A stretch of DNA of 64,000 bases from Colwellia sp. GTDB lineage: Bacteria; Pseudomonadota; Gammaproteobacteria; Enterobacterales; Alteromonadaceae. The stretch is taken from positions 98,217 through 162,216 of the forward strand of contig JABSOZ010000013.1 of NCBI GenBank assembly GCA_013215295.1. The letters run 5' to 3'. Positions 46,695 to 55,936 of the stretch are shown here, one piece after another. The notes beneath the pieces are model-generated. The model was given only the letters and a program-made list of their open reading frames with translations. It did no database searches and was not told the origin of the DNA. The translations under genes were made by a program, and so were the position numbers. Each line of letters starts with the position of its first letter. Positions within the stretch are counted from its first letter, which is position 1.

Positions 46695-47126
46695 ATGAAT
46701 ATGAGTGTAGTAGAACTAATAAAGCTAGGCCGAAAGTACATGGAATTTTGGCCTCAAAGAGCTGAGTTGGGTAATTATTTTGCCGAATATCAAGCTGTTC
46801 AAATTAGCCGTTTGGCTTTTCGGTATTTACCGGGGATTGCTTTGTTTTCTTTTATTATGCAGATTTATCTTGGCTCGGTTACCTTATTACCACAAGCGCT
46901 GGTTTATAGCTTATTTATTTTAAGTATTCCAACACAAGCATTATTGATGTTAGGTGTTAAAGCCGATAAATTTTTACCGGTAGCTTTGGCTTCTTGGTAT
47001 AAAGAAAGTGTTGCTAAAGTGAACGAAGCTGGTGGCTCCATAAAACTATCAGTGCATAAGCCTCGTTTTATTGATTTAGCAAAGTTACTTAATATTAGCC
47101 ACCATTCACAAAACTCTAAATTCTGA
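46695..47126 (+). CDS. yfbV: Terminus macrodomain insulation protein YfbV (DUF412)
   Basis: About 143 residues, with the family pattern YMEFWPQRAELGNYF, two membrane helices (about 40-80) and WYKESVAKVNEAGG, all close to E. coli YfbV. The start at 46695 (or the next ATG at 46701) is preferred over a TTG 72 bp upstream because it gives the normal N-terminus. YfbV limits interaction of the Ter macrodomain with flanking regions. A large non-coding region lies upstream. Confidence 0.9.
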   Translation: MNMSVVELIKLGRKYMEFWPQRAELGNYFAEYQAVQISRLAFRYLPGIALFSFIMQIYLGSVTLLPQALVYSLFILSIPTQALLMLGVKADKFLPVALASWYKESVAKVNEAGGSIKLSVHKPRFIDLAKLLNISHHSQNSKF

Positions 47127-47146
47127 TCATTCTTCGAAATGTACCG

Positions 47147-47968
47147 TTAATTCTCGCAAATCTCATTTTTATAAACACGTATCAAAAAATCTGCTTGGCA
47201 AGTAAATTGGCTTCTTGCTTTTAAGTCGTTGAGTAAACTAACCGTCGCTTTAAAAGCAAAAGGTGTCATTGAAAGTAAATTTACAATGTCTTCACCCGTG
47301 GTAAACTCCATCAAATAGTTTACTTCTTTTTGTTCAATTAAAGTCAGGTGCTCAATGGGGCTTTTACTGATGTCATGCTGCTTTGCTTCTCGATATATTA
47401 ATGCTTTCAACTCTATCAAATGGTTTTTTGCCGGTGTTACCGTGACTAAGTAACCATCATCCGCTAATACTCTTGTGAATTCTTGCTCAAGAATGGGGGC
47501 ATAAATAGAGTTGATCCAAGAAAAATAATTATCATGGAAGGGCAATTGTGACAAAGTGCCAACGCTAAATTGGCAATCTGTATATTTTTTTGCTGCATGC
47601 TTAACGGCGTTCTTCGCAATATCAATACCATAAACATTATTTGTCGCGCATACATATTGCTGAGTATAAAACCCTTCACCACAACCAGCGTCAAATACCG
47701 GTTTTGTTAAATCAGCATATTGTCGATAAAGGCGCTGTAATTCATCCGCAAGTGGTTGATAAAAGCCTTTATCTAAAAATGAACGACGTGCGTTCACCAT
47801 CGCCTTATTATCACCAGGGTCTTTTGAATGCTTATGTTGAACAGGCAATAAATTTACATAGCCTTCTTTAGCCTGATCAAAGCTATGGTTGCTTTCGCAA
47901 CGATAGCTTTTATTATTTAGTCTTAATGACTTTTTACAAATAGGACAAATATACTGTGCAATAAACAT
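47147..47968 (-). CDS. rlmA: 23S rRNA (guanine-745-N1)-methyltransferase
   Basis: A 273-residue SAM methyltransferase. The N-terminal zinc finger is ICPICKKSL (C8, C11) with RCESNHSFD supplying the other ligands. The SAM motif is VFDAGCGEGF and motif IV is INSIYAP. RlmA(I) methylates G745 in helix 35 of the 23S rRNA. It is monocistronic and convergent with yfbV, 20 bp apart. Confidence 0.94.
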   Translation of the reverse strand: MFIAQYICPICKKSLRLNNKSYRCESNHSFDQAKEGYVNLLPVQHKHSKDPGDNKAMVNARRSFLDKGFYQPLADELQRLYRQYADLTKPVFDAGCGEGFYTQQYVCATNNVYGIDIAKNAVKHAAKKYTDCQFSVGTLSQLPFHDNYFSWINSIYAPILEQEFTRVLADDGYLVTVTPAKNHLIELKALIYREAKQHDISKSPIEHLTLIEQKEVNYLMEFTTGEDIVNLLSMTPFAFKATVSLLNDLKARSQFTCQADFLIRVYKNEICEN

Positions 47969-47984
47969 ATACTTTACTTAACAC

Positions 47985-48791
47985 TTATTTAAACGTTGAC
48001 CAAATTGGCGCATGATCTGAAGGCTTTTCAATACCACGTAGTTCATAGTCAACATCTGCTTCAATACAAGTGTCTGCCATTTTATGTGTCGCTAATACGA
48101 CATCAATACGAAGCCCACGATTATCAACGAAACCTTTAGATCGATAATCAAACCAAGAGTAACGTTCTGTTCTTGTTGGATGAAGTTCCCTGAAGGTATC
48201 TTTAAATCCCCAGTCCATTAAGGTAGCAAGCCACTCTCGTTCTTCTGGCTGAAAGCTACATTTTCCTGTTTTTAACCAACGTTTCTGGTTTGGTTCGCCG
48301 ATACCAATATCTAAATCACTTGGGGAAATATTAATATCTCCCATAATCACTACGTGTTCTTCAGGTGTATGATTATCATTGAGGTATGTCATTAAATCTT
48401 TATAAAATTGACGCTTGTAAGGATATTTAGTTTCGTGAGCAATATTATCACCTTGTGGAAAATAACCATTAAGCACTGTTAATTTCTCACCTTGTTCATT
48501 GGTGGTTTCAATAATGACCATACGCTTTTGAGACTCTTCGGTATCGCTAGGAAAGCCCATTTTAATAACATTAGCTTCTTTTTTACATAACATAGCCACA
48601 CCATAATGTGCTTTTTGACCATGAAAATAGACGTGATACCCCATGGCTTCAACGGCTTCAACAGGAAATGCATCGTTATGAACTTTAATTTCTTGTAGGC
48701 CAATAATGTCAGGTTGATGTTTATCAATAATGGCTTGGAGTTGATGTAAACGTGCACGGAGGCCGTTAATGTTAAAGCTAATAATTTTCAT
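47985..48791 (-). CDS. xthA: Exodeoxyribonuclease III
   Basis: An AP endonuclease and 3'-5' exonuclease of 268 residues, identical in length to E. coli XthA when started at MKIISFNINGLRAR (48791). Catalytic features are SFNINGLRA, GLQEIKV, MGDINISPSD and the C-terminal DHAPIW. An upstream in-frame start would add 10 residues not found in the family. It acts in base-excision repair. It lies 16 bp upstream of rlmA on the same strand. Confidence 0.96.
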   Translation of the reverse strand: MKIISFNINGLRARLHQLQAIIDKHQPDIIGLQEIKVHNDAFPVEAVEAMGYHVYFHGQKAHYGVAMLCKKEANVIKMGFPSDTEESQKRMVIIETTNEQGEKLTVLNGYFPQGDNIAHETKYPYKRQFYKDLMTYLNDNHTPEEHVVIMGDINISPSDLDIGIGEPNQKRWLKTGKCSFQPEEREWLATLMDWGFKDTFRELHPTRTERYSWFDYRSKGFVDNRGLRIDVVLATHKMADTCIEADVDYELRGIEKPSDHAPIWSTFK

Positions 48792-49061
48792 AAATACGCT
48801 CAAAATAGATTTTTTGAACATGCTACCAGATGTTATGAGAGAAGGTTAATACTAATTGATAACTAACCGCCTAAACACACGATTTATGGTAAATGATTTT
48901 CAATTGTAATTATGTGTAACCCTTGTGTAATACCCTGTATTAATGCTTGTTAAAAGATTGTTGATTGTCTAATCTAACGATTATTAAATGTGTAATTGAA
49001 ATGCCAATCTTTATTCTTTCAAATTGATGGCAGTATAAACAAAGAAAATCAAGGAGCTAAA

Positions 49062-49775
49062 ATGTTAGATAAAGCCTCAGTGAAAAAAGTATTACTTGTC
49101 GAAGATGATCGTCAGTTATCAGATTTAGTCTCTGATTTTTTAGAGAGTGAAGGGTATCACGTAAAACAAGAATTTCGTGGTGATACCGTGGAAAAACAAA
49201 TTGAAAAGTTTTCTCCAGATATTATTATTCTAGATATCATGTTACCGGGTAAAGATGGTTTCGCGGTTTGTCGAGATATTCGTCCAACTTATAAAGGACC
49301 CGTGTTGATGTTTACCGCGAAAGGTACAGATTTTGATCAAGTCTTAGGCTTAGAAATTGGCGCTGATGATTATGTGATAAAACCAGTTGAACCTCGTGTA
49401 TTACTCGCGCGTGTTAGTGCTTTGCTGCGTCGTGGTGAATTACCATCGAATGGTAATGAAAAATCAGAAATTAGCTGCGGTGAATTGCATATCAATAAAC
49501 GATCACGTCAAGTAACGCTGCAAGGTGAAAACATTGATTTAACCAGTCAAGAGTTTGATTTATTATGGCTTTTAGCGAATCGTGCGGGTGAAGTTCAAAA
49601 TCGTGATTTTATTTACAAGGCCGTTGTAGGACGAGAATATGATGGTATGGATAGAAGTGTTGATGTGCGTATTTCTAGGTTGCGTAAAAAGCTTCATGAC
49701 AGTAATGAAACCCCATTTCGTATTAAAACTATTTGGGGACAAGGTTATTTATTTGTTCCAGATGCATGGAGTTAA
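49062..49775 (+). CDS. OmpR-family response regulator, RstA-like
   Basis: A 237-residue response regulator. The ATG at 49062 is preceded by AAGGAG (spacing 6). The receiver domain has VLLVEDD, the phospho-acceptor in IIILDIMLPGKDG, MFTAKGTD and the Lys in YVIKPVEP. The winged-helix domain follows, with FDLLWLLANRAG and RSVDVRISRLRKKL. The phrase DIMLPGKDGFAVCRDIR is very close to E. coli RstA. The partner kinase gene follows 99 bp later. Confidence 0.9.
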   Translation: MLDKASVKKVLLVEDDRQLSDLVSDFLESEGYHVKQEFRGDTVEKQIEKFSPDIIILDIMLPGKDGFAVCRDIRPTYKGPVLMFTAKGTDFDQVLGLEIGADDYVIKPVEPRVLLARVSALLRRGELPSNGNEKSEISCGELHINKRSRQVTLQGENIDLTSQEFDLLWLLANRAGEVQNRDFIYKAVVGREYDGMDRSVDVRISRLRKKLHDSNETPFRIKTIWGQGYLFVPDAWS

Positions 49776-49792
49776 TTTTTGACATTAAATAT

Positions 49793-49810
49793 CGGGGCTA
49801 ATTAGCCCCG
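49793..49810 (+). terminator. Palindrome between rstA-like and rstB-like genes
   Basis: A perfect 18-nt palindrome CGGGGCTAATTAGCCCCG (7-bp stem) lies 18 bp after the regulator stop and is followed by TTCTTGATCC. The U-tract is weak, so it might only partly terminate and set the ratio of regulator to kinase. Confidence 0.6.
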
Positions 49811-49874
49811 TTCTTGATCCCAATGATGTATCACTTCTCTCACTTTTAGCTGTCAAAAAATTTCGAGTAAACTT

Positions 49875-51158
49875 ATGAAACTCAATCGCTCTTTTTTTAG
49901 TTTGTACTTTATAATTGTTTTTATTTTCATAGTGTTTACATGGTTATTAGATGAAGTGTGGAGTTCTTATTTAGAACAAGATATTGAATCTTACACCGGT
50001 TATAAAACGATGTTGGCTGCTGTTGGCGGTTATTTACAAAAGCACCCTCAAGAGGAGTGGCCTGAGATTATTGAAAAAACAGGTGATAAGTTTGAATTAA
50101 ACTTTAGCTTAATGGCGTTATCTGATTTAGATAATGGAGACCGAAAAGATAAAAAATCACTAAGAAAAGGTAATACCTACGTTTATTACGATAATGATGA
50201 AGTTATGCTACATCATCTACTTGAAGGAACAAATACACTTCTGACTTTAGGCCCGACAAAAATGCCTACGCGGCCGCGAGTAGAGTCCTTAATTCGAGTG
50301 TTATTGATGGCTCTTTTAGGAGGGATTATTTTTTATTGGCTTCGGCCTATGTCGCGAGATCTTGATCAATTACGCAAATCTACAGGGCAGTTTGGTGATG
50401 GGAATTTAGGTATACAAGCGCCGACAGCAAAATCCACCATGATCAAACCTATGGTTAGCGCTTTTAATATGATGGCCCAGCGTATAAAACAACTCATTGA
50501 AGCACATCAAGAGTTAACCAATGCAGTCGCCCATGAATTACGTACACCACTCGCTCGTTCTAAATTCGCTCTACAAATGTTATCCACCAGTAAAGATGCA
50601 ACAAAACAAGCAAAGTATCGGGAGCAGATTTCTAGTGATATAAATGAGTTAGAAGAACTGATCAATGAAATGTTACTTTACGCTAAGTTTGATAGTGACA
50701 AACCAACTTTACTCATTCAGGAATATTCGATAGGTAAGCTTATTAATGATCAGCTTGCTAATTATCAACATTTTACTGGCTCTATTGTCTTTGAGAATAA
50801 GATTGGTCTCGATAAAATAAGTTGTGATGCTCATTTTATATTGAGGGCGGTGAATAACTATATTAACAATGCCGTTAAATATGGCGGCAGCCAAATTAAG
50901 GTTACACTGCTAACGAATGATAGTGATTGTATCATCACCGTAGAAGATGATGGCGAGGGTGTTAGCGATGAGCTTAAGCCTGTTATTTTTGATGCTTTTT
51001 CCCGAGGCGATAAATCAAGAAACCGCGAAACCGGCGGTTTTGGTTTAGGTTTAGCTATTGTAAGCCGTATTATGGAATGGCATCAGGGCAGTGTTGATGT
51101 TGTCGATAGTGAATTAGGTGGCGCATGTTTTGTGTTAAGTTGGCCACTAAAACAGTAA
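49875..51158 (+). CDS. Sensor histidine kinase, RstB-like
   Basis: A 427-residue kinase. It has two membrane helices (about 10-30 and 138-156) flanking a periplasmic domain of about 105 residues, then a HAMP linker. The dimerisation His is in NAVAHELRTPLARSKFAL, the N box in NNYINNAVKYG, and the G boxes in DDGEGVSDE and GGFGLGLAIV. It follows its RstA-like regulator. The RstB/PhoQ-related sensors respond to low pH, Mg or membrane signals; here the signal is unknown. The HAMP segment RPMSRDLDQLRKSTGQFGDG resembles RstB. Confidence 0.9.
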   Translation: MKLNRSFFSLYFIIVFIFIVFTWLLDEVWSSYLEQDIESYTGYKTMLAAVGGYLQKHPQEEWPEIIEKTGDKFELNFSLMALSDLDNGDRKDKKSLRKGNTYVYYDNDEVMLHHLLEGTNTLLTLGPTKMPTRPRVESLIRVLLMALLGGIIFYWLRPMSRDLDQLRKSTGQFGDGNLGIQAPTAKSTMIKPMVSAFNMMAQRIKQLIEAHQELTNAVAHELRTPLARSKFALQMLSTSKDATKQAKYREQISSDINELEELINEMLLYAKFDSDKPTLLIQEYSIGKLINDQLANYQHFTGSIVFENKIGLDKISCDAHFILRAVNNYINNAVKYGGSQIKVTLLTNDSDCIITVEDDGEGVSDELKPVIFDAFSRGDKSRNRETGGFGLGLAIVSRIMEWHQGSVDVVDSELGGACFVLSWPLKQ

Positions 51159-51304
51159 GTTGCATTATATTGATACAGTTACCGAGTTAAAAATAAACGA
51201 TTAGGTAGAGCCACTGAAATTTGCTAAATAAATGAAAATAAAACTCATTAATCTTAAAATATTGTCGATATAAACTTTATAGAAAATAATAAAGTTGAAG
51301 TGCA

Positions 51305-51850
51305 TTGCTTACCGAGTCAGTTGACAGTCAAATTCTGGTACACGAACTACAATTAGGTGAACAACTTAATGAAAGTGTTCACAGTGCTCGACGAGCTGAT
51401 TTTTCCCTGCTTTTAGCCATGTTAGCCGATGACGTACAAAGTCATAGTCAGTTTTTTCTACCAAAAACAGTCAGCGATGTTAAAGATACTAACGATGCAA
51501 CTTTACGGAAGGAGTTTGAGCTTCCTGAAAATGCGCCTTTATCCCTAGGTGAAAACCATAACACTTCAATATATAATCAAGCTGAGCTTATTCAAAGTAA
51601 TAACCTGGCTGAATTACATTTATCAAACGCCTTATTGCCAAAGCCGCTTGCATTTCGTGATGATAAGAAACATATTGCGCAACAAATAATCAGTAATACA
51701 TCACTTTATTGTCAGAAAAAATTTAATCAGAAAAAATATAATGATGATATCGATTCAGAGGGCACAAGGTTATCATTTGATGCGAAAGGTTGGCTTAAAG
51801 CCGTTCATAACACCATAGTAAAAGCACCTTTACTTGATGCAATTGCCTGA
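51305..51850 (+). CDS. VC2046/SO_2500 family protein
   Basis: A 181-residue conserved protein of gammaproteobacteria with unknown function. The start is taken as the TTG at 51305 because an in-frame stop precedes it and no ATG is nearer; the N-terminus LVHELQLGEQLNESVHSARRADFSLLLAML is the family signature. It is soluble and acidic. The ribosome-binding site is weak. It is convergent with the YchJ-like gene, 57 bp apart. Confidence 0.8.
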   Translation: MLTESVDSQILVHELQLGEQLNESVHSARRADFSLLLAMLADDVQSHSQFFLPKTVSDVKDTNDATLRKEFELPENAPLSLGENHNTSIYNQAELIQSNNLAELHLSNALLPKPLAFRDDKKHIAQQIISNTSLYCQKKFNQKKYNDDIDSEGTRLSFDAKGWLKAVHNTIVKAPLLDAIA

Positions 51851-51907
51851 TCTTAGTAAATTCATTTATTAAGAAAATAATTTAATGAGGTAAGTTGTTT
51901 TTACAAT

Positions 51908-52417
51908 TTATGATCCGCAACATTGTTTAAACTTTTTTTGACTTTGGCAAAAGCATAAATCATTTCTTTTAAGGGCAGCAAGCTCTTCACTGCTGCTTAC
52001 TTCGCCATCTAGATACCGCCATTGGTTTTGTTCAAAAATAAAGCGTGAAGTTTCTCTCATGAGGTAATACTTGCTTTGATGTTTGTAATAAGCAGAAAAA
52101 CAGACCGTAGGTAAGTTATGCTCATTATTTACAGAGTTAACAGCAGTATTATGGGTTACCGCAGTATATTCACTTGCAGAATGAATGGTGAGCATTAACC
52201 ATGTTGTTTCTTGTGCCCACTGAGATATGTCATTTATTGACTGTTGTACTCTGCTAGATTCAGCATAAGTTTGATAAATATAGTCAGCAAACTTTGTAGC
52301 ATAGGCACTATAACGAGAGCGCATTAATTGCTCTGGTGATACGGCTTTTACTTCTTCAGTTATAATTAAGAAGCAGCATTGTTTGAAACTAATGTTTGAT
52401 CCACATGGGCATTGCAT
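51908..52417 (-). CDS. YchJ-family SEC-C motif protein
   Basis: A 169-residue protein with a SEC-C zinc motif at each end: MQCPCGSNISFKQCC at the N-terminus and CFCQSQKKFKQCC at the C-terminus. The central domain has the YchJ features LMRSRYSAYATKFADYIYQTY. SEC-C motifs bind zinc and often mediate protein interactions. Function is unknown. It lies 95 bp downstream of the sulA gene on the same strand. Confidence 0.92.
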   Translation of the reverse strand: MQCPCGSNISFKQCCFLIITEEVKAVSPEQLMRSRYSAYATKFADYIYQTYAESSRVQQSINDISQWAQETTWLMLTIHSASEYTAVTHNTAVNSVNNEHNLPTVCFSAYYKHQSKYYLMRETSRFIFEQNQWRYLDGEVSSSEELAALKRNDLCFCQSQKKFKQCCGS

Positions 52418-52512
52418 AAAGCGAGAGTCATTCTAAAAAAGTAATTGGTCTATTTTATCAGAGCAAAACTTTAATTTCTGCCTTAATAAAGGATAAATTT
52501 TCTCAAATTTTA

Positions 52513-53004
52513 TCAATGCAATAATAAAGAAGAATCCGAAATAGCTAAGCAACTTGCTATTCGATTTTGATTGAAAACGTTTTGAGTTTGCTTCTTCAAA
52601 ATAATGCATTTGGTTTGTCCTTTTTCTGCGAATTGTGTTAATTGGGTTAATTGCGACTTATCTAATTTGGCGTTACACAAAATAACCGCTGAGCAATGGC
52701 CTTTCTCTAAGGCCTCTTTAATCGTTTTAAGTGATATGTTCCGATGATGAATATTCACTTTAAGTATTTTATTTGGGTCTATTTTTCCTTGCGTCGATAA
52801 TTGCTGAAGAGGTTTTTCTTCAGGGTTTATCATCAAAATCCACTTGTTATCTAAATCATGCTTTTCGAAGATTTCTGTATACTGCTGAGAAAGTTCAAAT
52901 TCATTTGCGATACTTCTGACATCACACCAGTTCGCTTTTTCGTTTGTTATACTTCTCTCTTTTAAGTTTAACTTACTGGTATTAAAGTAATTTTTTTGAA
53001 TCAT
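52513..53004 (-). CDS. sulA: SOS-induced cell-division inhibitor SulA
   Basis: A 163-residue SulA-family protein. The core aligns with E. coli SulA in order: LDNKWILMINPEEKP, ILKVNIHHRN, LKTIKEALEKGHCSAVILC, LTQLTQFAEKGQTKCIILKK. SulA blocks FtsZ polymerisation after DNA damage. The SOS assignment is supported by a perfect LexA box 17 bp upstream of the start. Identity as SulA is by family pattern with modest similarity, but the combination with the LexA box makes it convincing. Confidence 0.83.
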   Translation of the reverse strand: MIQKNYFNTSKLNLKERSITNEKANWCDVRSIANEFELSQQYTEIFEKHDLDNKWILMINPEEKPLQQLSTQGKIDPNKILKVNIHHRNISLKTIKEALEKGHCSAVILCNAKLDKSQLTQLTQFAEKGQTKCIILKKQTQNVFNQNRIASCLAISDSSLLLH

Positions 53005-53020
53005 CTTTTAAATCTCGATA

Positions 53021-53040
53021 TACTGTATGGATGTACAGTA
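53021..53040 (-). promoter_or_regulatory. LexA (SOS) box
   Basis: TACTGTATGGATGTACAGTA is a perfect CTGT-N8-ACAG LexA operator, with the flanking TA/TA also symmetric. It lies 17 bp before the SulA start and should repress it until RecA-stimulated LexA cleavage. Confidence 0.93.
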
Positions 53041-53314
53041 TATCGTTTTTGTTGTTTATTCAAGCACTTTTCGCATTTAATATTATTTAACGCTCATGTG
53101 AATTTTCAGTGATTAGTAATGTGAGGGTAAATGATGAAAAATTAATACCAAGGAAAATTGGTGAAATAAGTGAAGGGTTTTACGCGATAAACTTTTTCGG
53201 TTAACTTGGGAATCATCAGGGGTAATTCATAAATTTAAAGTTATTCGAATTAAAGCTGAACAACCATTCGAGGGGGGAGGAGTTCTTCTCATTTTAAGAT
53301 GAAAATGGAATTTT
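53041..53314. other. Upstream region of sulA without a gene
   Basis: The region between the LexA box and the small frame at 53315. It has no good frame; on the plus strand a segment ending in a TGA near 53298 translates as AEQPFEGGGVLLILR, which could be the remnant of a beta-barrel segment. No promoter was identified. Confidence 0.4.
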
Positions 53315-53524
53315 GTGCCCAAAACCGTTACCCTTGGTTCGTGCAATTTCAATCCGAGTCAAGTTCTATTCAAGAGGGATTATGTGGGTATGGGTCTGGC
53401 ATTTATGGAAGTACAGCGTTTTGATGGTCAAAAGCAGTTGAAGTGGGAAGCGAGATTTAATACTAGCCTAAATGGCAATAGTAAAGATCATATTATACGT
53501 GTAGCTATCGAGTATGAATTTTAA
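53315..53524 (+). pseudogene. Short frame, possible outer-membrane protein remnant
   Basis: A 69-residue frame starting at GTG and ending two bases before the DUF1461 gene's ATG. It has no good ribosome-binding site. The C-terminal half KQLKWEARFNTSLNGN and DHIIRVAIEYEF looks like the terminal strands of an outer-membrane beta barrel, including a final Phe. Without upstream barrel strands it is most simply a decayed 3' end, but a real small protein is not excluded. Confidence 0.35.
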
Positions 53525-53526
53525 TC

Positions 53527-54264
53527 ATGAATATGCCGATAAAAAATAGAAATTTAGCGACGGTGCTATGGCTTTTTACCTGTTTATTTTTACTGGTTCT
53601 TTCGTTAGGGCTGAGTTGGCAAGTAAACAAAAGTGCTAACTTCTTTTATGAGTTTTGGTATACCAAACTTAATATTGAACAAACAGTTAAAACTTATGTT
53701 CCCCAAAATACTCAAGGTAAACGAGACTTTGCAAGCACCGATACCCTGCAGCACATTAAGAGTTTCAATGAAATAGTCTATGAAATTAATAATAACGGTT
53801 CGGGCTTATCAAAGCTTAGCTACCAAAACAAAGACAAACAACATAAATTATTACTCACAACAGCAGAGGTTGTGCACCTACAAGATGTAAGTGATTTAGT
53901 GAACAGATTACATTCGGCATCTGTCATTAACTTGTTATTATTACTCATTGTTATTGTGGTCGTTTATCGTTTTAAACAGCCTAAACCCCTTAAAAAACAG
54001 CAATACATGGCGTTAACTATACCAAGTGTCACCTTGTTTATTGTGTTCAGTATATTCGGCTTTACAGATATATTTTACTACTTACATACCTTGGTATTTC
54101 CTGATAATCATCAGTGGTTCTTTTATTATCAGGAATCGTTAATGAGTAGCTTAATGAAAGCGCCAGACTTATTTGCGGGAATAGGGCTTTCACTTGTGGT
54201 TGTAGCCTTTGTCTTTTATGTGATTATTTATCGATTATTGATGACAAAAATTTTCAAAGGATAA
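53527..54264 (+). CDS. DUF1461 integral membrane protein
   Basis: A 245-residue membrane protein with four or five segments (about 12-32, 133-147, 160-180 and 210-235). The family features FFYEFWYTKLN and the FxxFHxxFF-like FTDIFYYLHTLVFPDNHQWFF are visible. In other species DUF1461 proteins include a lipoprotein acyl-modifying enzyme (Lit), but this subgroup is not assigned. Convergent with the LprI-like gene. Confidence 0.82.
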   Translation: MNMPIKNRNLATVLWLFTCLFLLVLSLGLSWQVNKSANFFYEFWYTKLNIEQTVKTYVPQNTQGKRDFASTDTLQHIKSFNEIVYEINNNGSGLSKLSYQNKDKQHKLLLTTAEVVHLQDVSDLVNRLHSASVINLLLLLIVIVVVYRFKQPKPLKKQQYMALTIPSVTLFIVFSIFGFTDIFYYLHTLVFPDNHQWFFYYQESLMSSLMKAPDLFAGIGLSLVVVAFVFYVIIYRLLMTKIFKG

Positions 54265-54323
54265 TTATTAAAAGATAAATGATTTAGTGAAGGGAATGTA
54301 ACGTTTGGCGTTTTATTTTGTAA

Positions 54324-54356
54324 AATTAAAGCTTAGTAAGCGACTAAGCTTTAATT
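54324..54356. terminator. Bidirectional terminator between convergent genes
   Basis: A perfect 13-bp stem AATTAAAGCTTAG / CTAAGCTTTAATT with a 7-nt loop lies between the DUF1461 gene and the LprI-like gene. T-rich sequence follows it on both strands, more strongly on the minus strand. Confidence 0.75.
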
Positions 54357-54372
54357 GCATCAGAAAGTGATA

Positions 54373-54774
54373 TTAAGGTTTAATCATCTCTAGTTCTTTG
54401 ATACGTGCTTTACTCACTAAAATATAACACTTTTTATAAGCTGCTGCTGCGCCAGTACTTGGCGAAACAGCAAGGTATTGCCATCGGCAGTCATTCTCTC
54501 TAAAGGTAATAAAATTACGTTGAGAGCGTTTGAACATGTTTAAGGCGGAACGTCTACCGGTAGTTAAAGCAAACTCTTCAAGAATAAAAACCTGATTATT
54601 TATCCACGTCTGTAATTCTCTATCTATCGAAGCTTTGACTATATCAAAACAACTCGATAACCCTGACGTTGTGTCCTGTGTCGCTTCACAATGCTCAATG
54701 GACTTTTTTGCAAAGCTGGCAGTAGATAATAAGCAAAAAGCTAACGCTAAACTGTAGGTAAAATATTTGTTCAT
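54373..54774 (-). CDS. LprI/DUF1311-family periplasmic protein
   Basis: A 133-residue protein with a signal peptide (YSLALAFCLLSTASFA). The mature domain has Cys pairs and the family pattern AYKKCYILVSKARIKELE, with a RENDCRWQY motif. LprI-type proteins inhibit lysozyme; this activity is inferred only from family. It ends convergently with the DUF1461 gene. Confidence 0.83.
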   Translation of the reverse strand: MNKYFTYSLALAFCLLSTASFAKKSIEHCEATQDTTSGLSSCFDIVKASIDRELQTWINNQVFILEEFALTTGRRSALNMFKRSQRNFITFRENDCRWQYLAVSPSTGAAAAYKKCYILVSKARIKELEMIKP

Positions 54775-54844
54775 TATACTCTTCTTCAGGTTTCTAAATT
54801 TTCATAAAATAATGCATATTAAGTAAAGTTATAATAGCTTAACT

Positions 54845-55147
54845 TTACTCAGGCAATACTTTTTTGTAAGGTTTAACGGTCACTTTTTTATAAACACCTG
54901 CTGCAATATAAGGGTCTATATCTGCCCATGCTTGCGCATCAGGTAGACTATTAAATTCAGCAACAATTAAAGAACCTGTAAAGCCTGCTTCGCCAGGGTT
55001 TTCATTATCAATGGCTGGACAAGGCCCTGCAATTAATAATCGTCCTTGATCTTGTAACGCTCGTAAGCGTGCTAAGTGATTTTCACGTACTGACATTCTT
55101 AATGCTAAGCTATTTTCAACGTCTTCTGCATAAATAAGATAAAACAT
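54845..55147 (-). CDS. yciI: YciI-family protein
   Basis: A 100-residue dimeric alpha/beta-barrel protein. It contains [22 protein letters not shown] with the His/Arg active-site region and the [19 protein letters not shown] signature. It follows yciB on the minus strand with a 34-bp gap, as in the E. coli yci neighbourhood. The enzymatic role is not established. Confidence 0.94.
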   Translation of the reverse strand: MFYLIYAEDVENSLALRMSVRENHLARLRALQDQGRLLIAGPCPAIDNENPGEAGFTGSLIVAEFNSLPDAQAWADIDPYIAAGVYKKVTVKPYKKVLPE

Positions 55148-55181
55148 TTAACTTCCATATATTAAAGGGTGATTGTTACAT

Positions 55182-55766
55182 TTATTTGTTATTTTTGTCT
55201 TCTACTGATTGATTACTTTTATCATCACTTTCATCTTCATCATCTTGTAAGTATTTATATAGCGATAACACAGAGCCGATAGAGAAAACGAACATTAAAC
55301 CGGTTAAGCCGAATACTTTAAAGTTTACCCAGGTATCTTGATCAAAATTAAAAGCAACGTATAAATTCAAAAATGCGCAAAAAGCAAAAAATAAGGCCCA
55401 CGCTAAATTAAGCTTTGCCCAAATATTTTCAGGAAGAATTAACGCTTCATCTAGAAAGTCTTTCATGATGTTTTTCTTAAAGACTTTATCACTGATGATT
55501 AAGGCAATCGCAAAAAATAAATTAATAATCGTTACTTTCCATTTAAGAAAAGTATCATCGTGTAAGAATATGGTCAGACCGCCAAACACGGCAATAAGGA
55601 CAAAAAAGATTAATGTACGTTTAGGGATAGGCTCTTTTTTGATGAGGTAATAAATTATTTGCGCAGCGGCAAGGATAATTAATGAACCTGTTGCCCAGTA
55701 GATATCCATTACTTGATAAACAATAAAAAAAACAACTAGCGGCAGGTATTCAAAAAGTGCATGCAT
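55182..55766 (-). CDS. yciB: Inner-membrane septation protein YciB
   Basis: A 194-residue membrane protein with five segments, the N-terminal FEYLPLVVFFIVYQ and central LNLAWALFFAFCAFLNLYVA. The C-terminal acidic tail (DDEDESDDKSNQ) is longer than in E. coli. YciB interacts with cell-division and elongation proteins. It starts with ATG at 55766, preceded by an AT-rich region; yciI follows. Confidence 0.95.
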   Translation of the reverse strand: MHALFEYLPLVVFFIVYQVMDIYWATGSLIILAAAQIIYYLIKKEPIPKRTLIFFVLIAVFGGLTIFLHDDTFLKWKVTIINLFFAIALIISDKVFKKNIMKDFLDEALILPENIWAKLNLAWALFFAFCAFLNLYVAFNFDQDTWVNFKVFGLTGLMFVFSIGSVLSLYKYLQDDEDESDDKSNQSVEDKNNK

Positions 55767-55936
55767 AGTATCAATATTTCGATTTTATTTAGAAGTATGA
55801 ACTGATTCTACTCAAAGCTAAGTCATTAGCCAAATAATAATTTATTTTAAGTTGATAACTTATTTTCAATTCAAAAAATAACTATGATGAGAATGTATAA
55901 TATACATCACACATGCTCATCTATAAAAATATATTT

